Assembly (NCBI GenBank): GCA_036338025.1
Contig: JAYZDB010000042.1
Span: 1-7,815 of the forward strand
Reading direction: 5' to 3'
DNA: 7,815 nucleotides
From: JAYZDB01 sp036338025
Lineage (GTDB): Bacteria; Planctomycetota; UBA1135; UBA2386
The notes under the pieces were generated by a model, which worked only from the letters and a program-made list of their open reading frames with translations, was not told the DNA's origin and did not search any database. Shown piece after piece: positions 6,030 through 7,815 of this stretch. The position numbers and the translations under genes were made by a program. How positions within the stretch are numbered: the stretch's first letter is position 1; each line of letters begins with the position of its first letter.

Positions 6030-7289
6030 TTAGTTGCGTTTGCGCGGTGTCCGTAGCCAGGTGTCAATGACTTTGCCGTCGTGGACCGTCAACACCTGGG
6101 TCAACAAGCGCGTTTTCGTGATCGTGATCAGATGTATGTGGTGACCCTTGCTGGTCATTCCGGGGTGCCGAAGATACCAGCGTCCAGGGTCCGGATCGCG
6201 TTGCTTGACGCCGAGACCTCCCTCGCCGATGTAGACGACACCTTCGGAGTCATGCTTGCCGTTGAGGATTGGTACGCTGCGCTTGATCACGTGCCCGTCG
6301 GCTTCGAGGGCTAGATCGAGTCGAAAGCGCTCAAACAAGGGTACCCAGTGCTGCAGGGCGTGACTTGGTTGTTTGACAGCGGGAAACGCGGGTCGATGGT
6401 AGGTTGCCAATTGCCACCGACGCGATCGATTTTTTTGCAGCGTAGCTTCGAGGAACTTCCGCTGGTCGCCGGCAGTGACGGTCTCCGTGTTGAGTACCAC
6501 GAGGGAGGTCAGGGATCCGATCCTCGAGGTGTAGTAGTTATTCTGCTTGTCCCCTGGCCAGCCGAATACTTCGTTGAATTGTGGGTGGATTCCCTCGTGG
6601 TTGCCGCGAACCGGAATGACCGGCAAGAGCCGATTTGATTTGGTGGTTGTCAACTGCTGGTGAGTCAGCCACAGCGCCCACTGAACGAGGTCGTTGCCGG
6701 TTGCGACGTAGTCACCCCCGTGGACCATCGCGAGGATGTCGGGATGCGCTTCCAAGGTCTGGCTCAAAAACTGGTTGACGCGTTGACGATCTGGGTGATC
6801 TGAGCGTGAATCACCGCCGAACACGATCTGTGTCTTGCGGCCGTCTCGAGGACCGGTGCGAAAGTGGAACTCTCGACTGGTTTTCGAATCAGACACCATC
6901 ACGCAGTAATACGTGGTCGAAGGCTTCAGGCCTTTGAGGTATGCATGGTGGTAGTAGATTGCGAGGCCTTTGACCGCTTCGGATCCAGGCGTGAAACGAC
7001 CGTTGCGCGTGTTGCGTTGGTGGAACCTGTAGGACCCGGCGTTACCGCCACGCGAGTATGTATCATAGTAGGCTGCGTGCGTTGTGCCGGGATCAGCAGT
7101 CGACCAGGACAGGATCGCCTCGGTAGCCGGATTCGAATGGAACGTCACCCGGCAGTGCACCGGGTTCGCGCCTACCAATCCAACGCTTCGCTTGGCTGCT
7201 GCAAGAGCATCTTTATCCTGAGCGGGGGCGATGCTCGCCCAGGCCACCAGGCCAAGCATCAGATGTAGAATTGTGAAGTGGATATTCAC
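6030..7289 (-). CDS. Secreted purple-acid-phosphatase-like metallophosphoesterase with incomplete metal site
   Basis: A 419-residue exported protein with the purple acid phosphatase layout. A signal peptide covers residues 1-24 (ending IAPAQ). A fibronectin-like N-terminal domain spans about 43-146, ending in GLKPSTTYYCVMVSD and FHFRTGP. The calcineurin-like domain follows: GGDSRSDH (D160), GGDYVATG (D193), GNHE (N230, H231), YHRP (H298) and ADGHVIKR (H333), then a C-terminal strand region with GEGGLG. In classical family members the last motif is GHxH and a tyrosine lies three residues after the second aspartate; here those positions are I335 and A196. D160, D193, N230, H298 and H333 are kept, so one metal site looks complete and the other depleted. 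Phosphatase activity is therefore plausible but not assured. The GTG start is in a GTGA overlap with the stop of the upstream membrane protein, implying coupled translation; ATG 7259 is a shorter alternative. Confidence 0.87.
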   Translation of the reverse strand: MNIHFTILHLMLGLVAWASIAPAQDKDALAAAKRSVGLVGANPVHCRVTFHSNPATEAILSWSTADPGTTHAAYYDTYSRGGNAGSYRFHQRNTRNGRFTPGSEAVKGLAIYYHHAYLKGLKPSTTYYCVMVSDSKTSREFHFRTGPRDGRKTQIVFGGDSRSDHPDRQRVNQFLSQTLEAHPDILAMVHGGDYVATGNDLVQWALWLTHQQLTTTKSNRLLPVIPVRGNHEGIHPQFNEVFGWPGDKQNNYYTSRIGSLTSLVVLNTETVTAGDQRKFLEATLQKNRSRRWQLATYHRPAFPAVKQPSHALQHWVPLFERFRLDLALEADGHVIKRSVPILNGKHDSEGVVYIGEGGLGVKQRDPDPGRWYLRHPGMTSKGHHIHLITITKTRLLTQVLTVHDGKVIDTWLRTPRKRN

Positions 7290-7815
7290 CGTTCGCGGCT
7301 TTGGTCAGAGACCTTGGTGTAGTGGTAGTGCAACAGGATTGCGAGGGGCGCTGCGCTGTGGATCAGCCGCACGAGACAGTCAGAGGTACCGATCCAGCCC
7401 GAGTGCACAGGTCTTGCGAATGCCGTAATCAGCCCCCAGATGATCATGTAATAGAGGACTACTCGGAACGGGCGAAGCAGCAAAAGCGCGGCGGCGAGGA
7501 TGTCGAGAATTCCGATTACGAATAGCGCTTCTTTGGCCGCGGTTTCGGAGACGTCGACTCCAAGCACCATGGTTGCTGCCAGCATGTAGTCGATGAAGAT
7601 TGGGTTCTCCTGAATTGCCTGGACTCCATGACCAGCAAAGGTCGCGCAAGCAGCCAGGCGTAACGCCCACGCGGCGATAGTCGTTTTGTTGTGTGATACC
7701 AGGATGACGGCGATCGGGGCCACCAGGCGTAGCGACATGGTGTATGGCGCAAGTTCATCGAAGCGTTGTCGGGAGATCAGACGAGTTATGATCTCTATCA
7801 GGACCCAGAAAGTTG
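7286..7815 (-). CDS. DoxX-like multi-pass membrane protein, probably cut at its 5' end by the window
   Basis: A hydrophobic protein ending in KVSDQSRER. Numbered from ATG 7738 (150 residues), membrane segments lie at about 3-14, 22-40, 48-61, 70-88, 92-108 and 121-138. The second contains RLAACATFAGHG, which resembles the R-L...F...HG pattern of DoxX/DoxD-type proteins. H37 and several charged residues between segments fit that family, but similarity is weak and I would not assign an activity. The frame stays open upstream of ATG 7738 to the window edge for 25 codons, which encode a plausible segment (FWVLIEIITRLISRQRF). No Shine-Dalgarno sequence precedes that ATG, so the true start is probably beyond 7815. 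Its TGA overlaps the GTG of the purple-acid-phosphatase-like gene, placing it first among the visible operon genes. It may anchor or serve a membrane electron-transfer step, which is speculation. Confidence 0.72.
   Translation of the reverse strand, partial: TFWVLIEIITRLISRQRFDELAPYTMSLRLVAPIAVILVSHNKTTIAAWALRLAACATFAGHGVQAIQENPIFIDYMLAATMVLGVDVSETAAKEALFVIGILDILAAALLLLRPFRVVLYYMIIWGLITAFARPVHSGWIGTSDCLVRLIHSAAPLAILLHYHYTKVSDQSRER

Noticed and set aside
7226..7240. Short hairpin GGGCGA-TGC-TCGCCC as a possible terminator
   Set aside because: It lies inside the signal-peptide codons of the phosphatase-like gene, has only a 6-bp stem and no T-tract on either strand.

Overview
The window reads as accessory chromosomal DNA of a planctomycete or close PVC-superphylum relative. 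This assignment rests on protein families, not on an rRNA or marker gene. The clues are a secreted PQQ-type propeller opening with the WPRFRGPAN block, a planctomycete-style heme-binding domain (one CXXCH, then MPAG and a QFYDLIKYLIEI-like block), and a large protein matching my memory of the DUF6797/LamG/propeller proteins of that group.

Layout: five genes, all on the minus strand and read from high to low coordinates. They are a DoxX-like integral membrane protein (7815-7286, probably cut at its 5' end by the window edge); a secreted purple-acid-phosphatase-like protein (7289-6030) whose GTG start overlaps the previous stop; a secreted PQQ-like beta-propeller protein (5906-4665); a 1299-residue secreted diheme multidomain protein (4647-748) 17 bases further on; and a secreted Ser/Thr-phosphatase-type metallophosphoesterase (712-1, cut at its 3' end) after another 34-35 bases. 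The only sizeable gap is 123 bases (5907-6029). No gene-free stretch exceeds 300 bases. I found no tRNA, rRNA, CRISPR array or mobile element, and no convincing promoter or intrinsic terminator.

How the genes may work together: co-directionality, one 4-base overlap and short gaps suggest one operon, or two if the 123-base gap holds a promoter. Four of the five products carry Sec-type signal peptides, so the set points to the periplasm or cell surface. The diheme protein joins two c-type heme modules to a lectin-like domain and a sugar-dehydrogenase-like propeller, which suggests periplasmic redox chemistry on a bound glycan or other organic substrate. The two phosphoesterases suggest linked phosphate or phosphoester removal. 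Neither substrate can be read from the sequence.

The most notable observations are the fused architecture of the diheme protein; two flanking phosphoesterases that each lack expected ligands of the same metal site; a perfect 13-bp inverted repeat inside a signal-peptide coding region; and a dyad overlapping the ribosome binding site of the PQQ-like gene.
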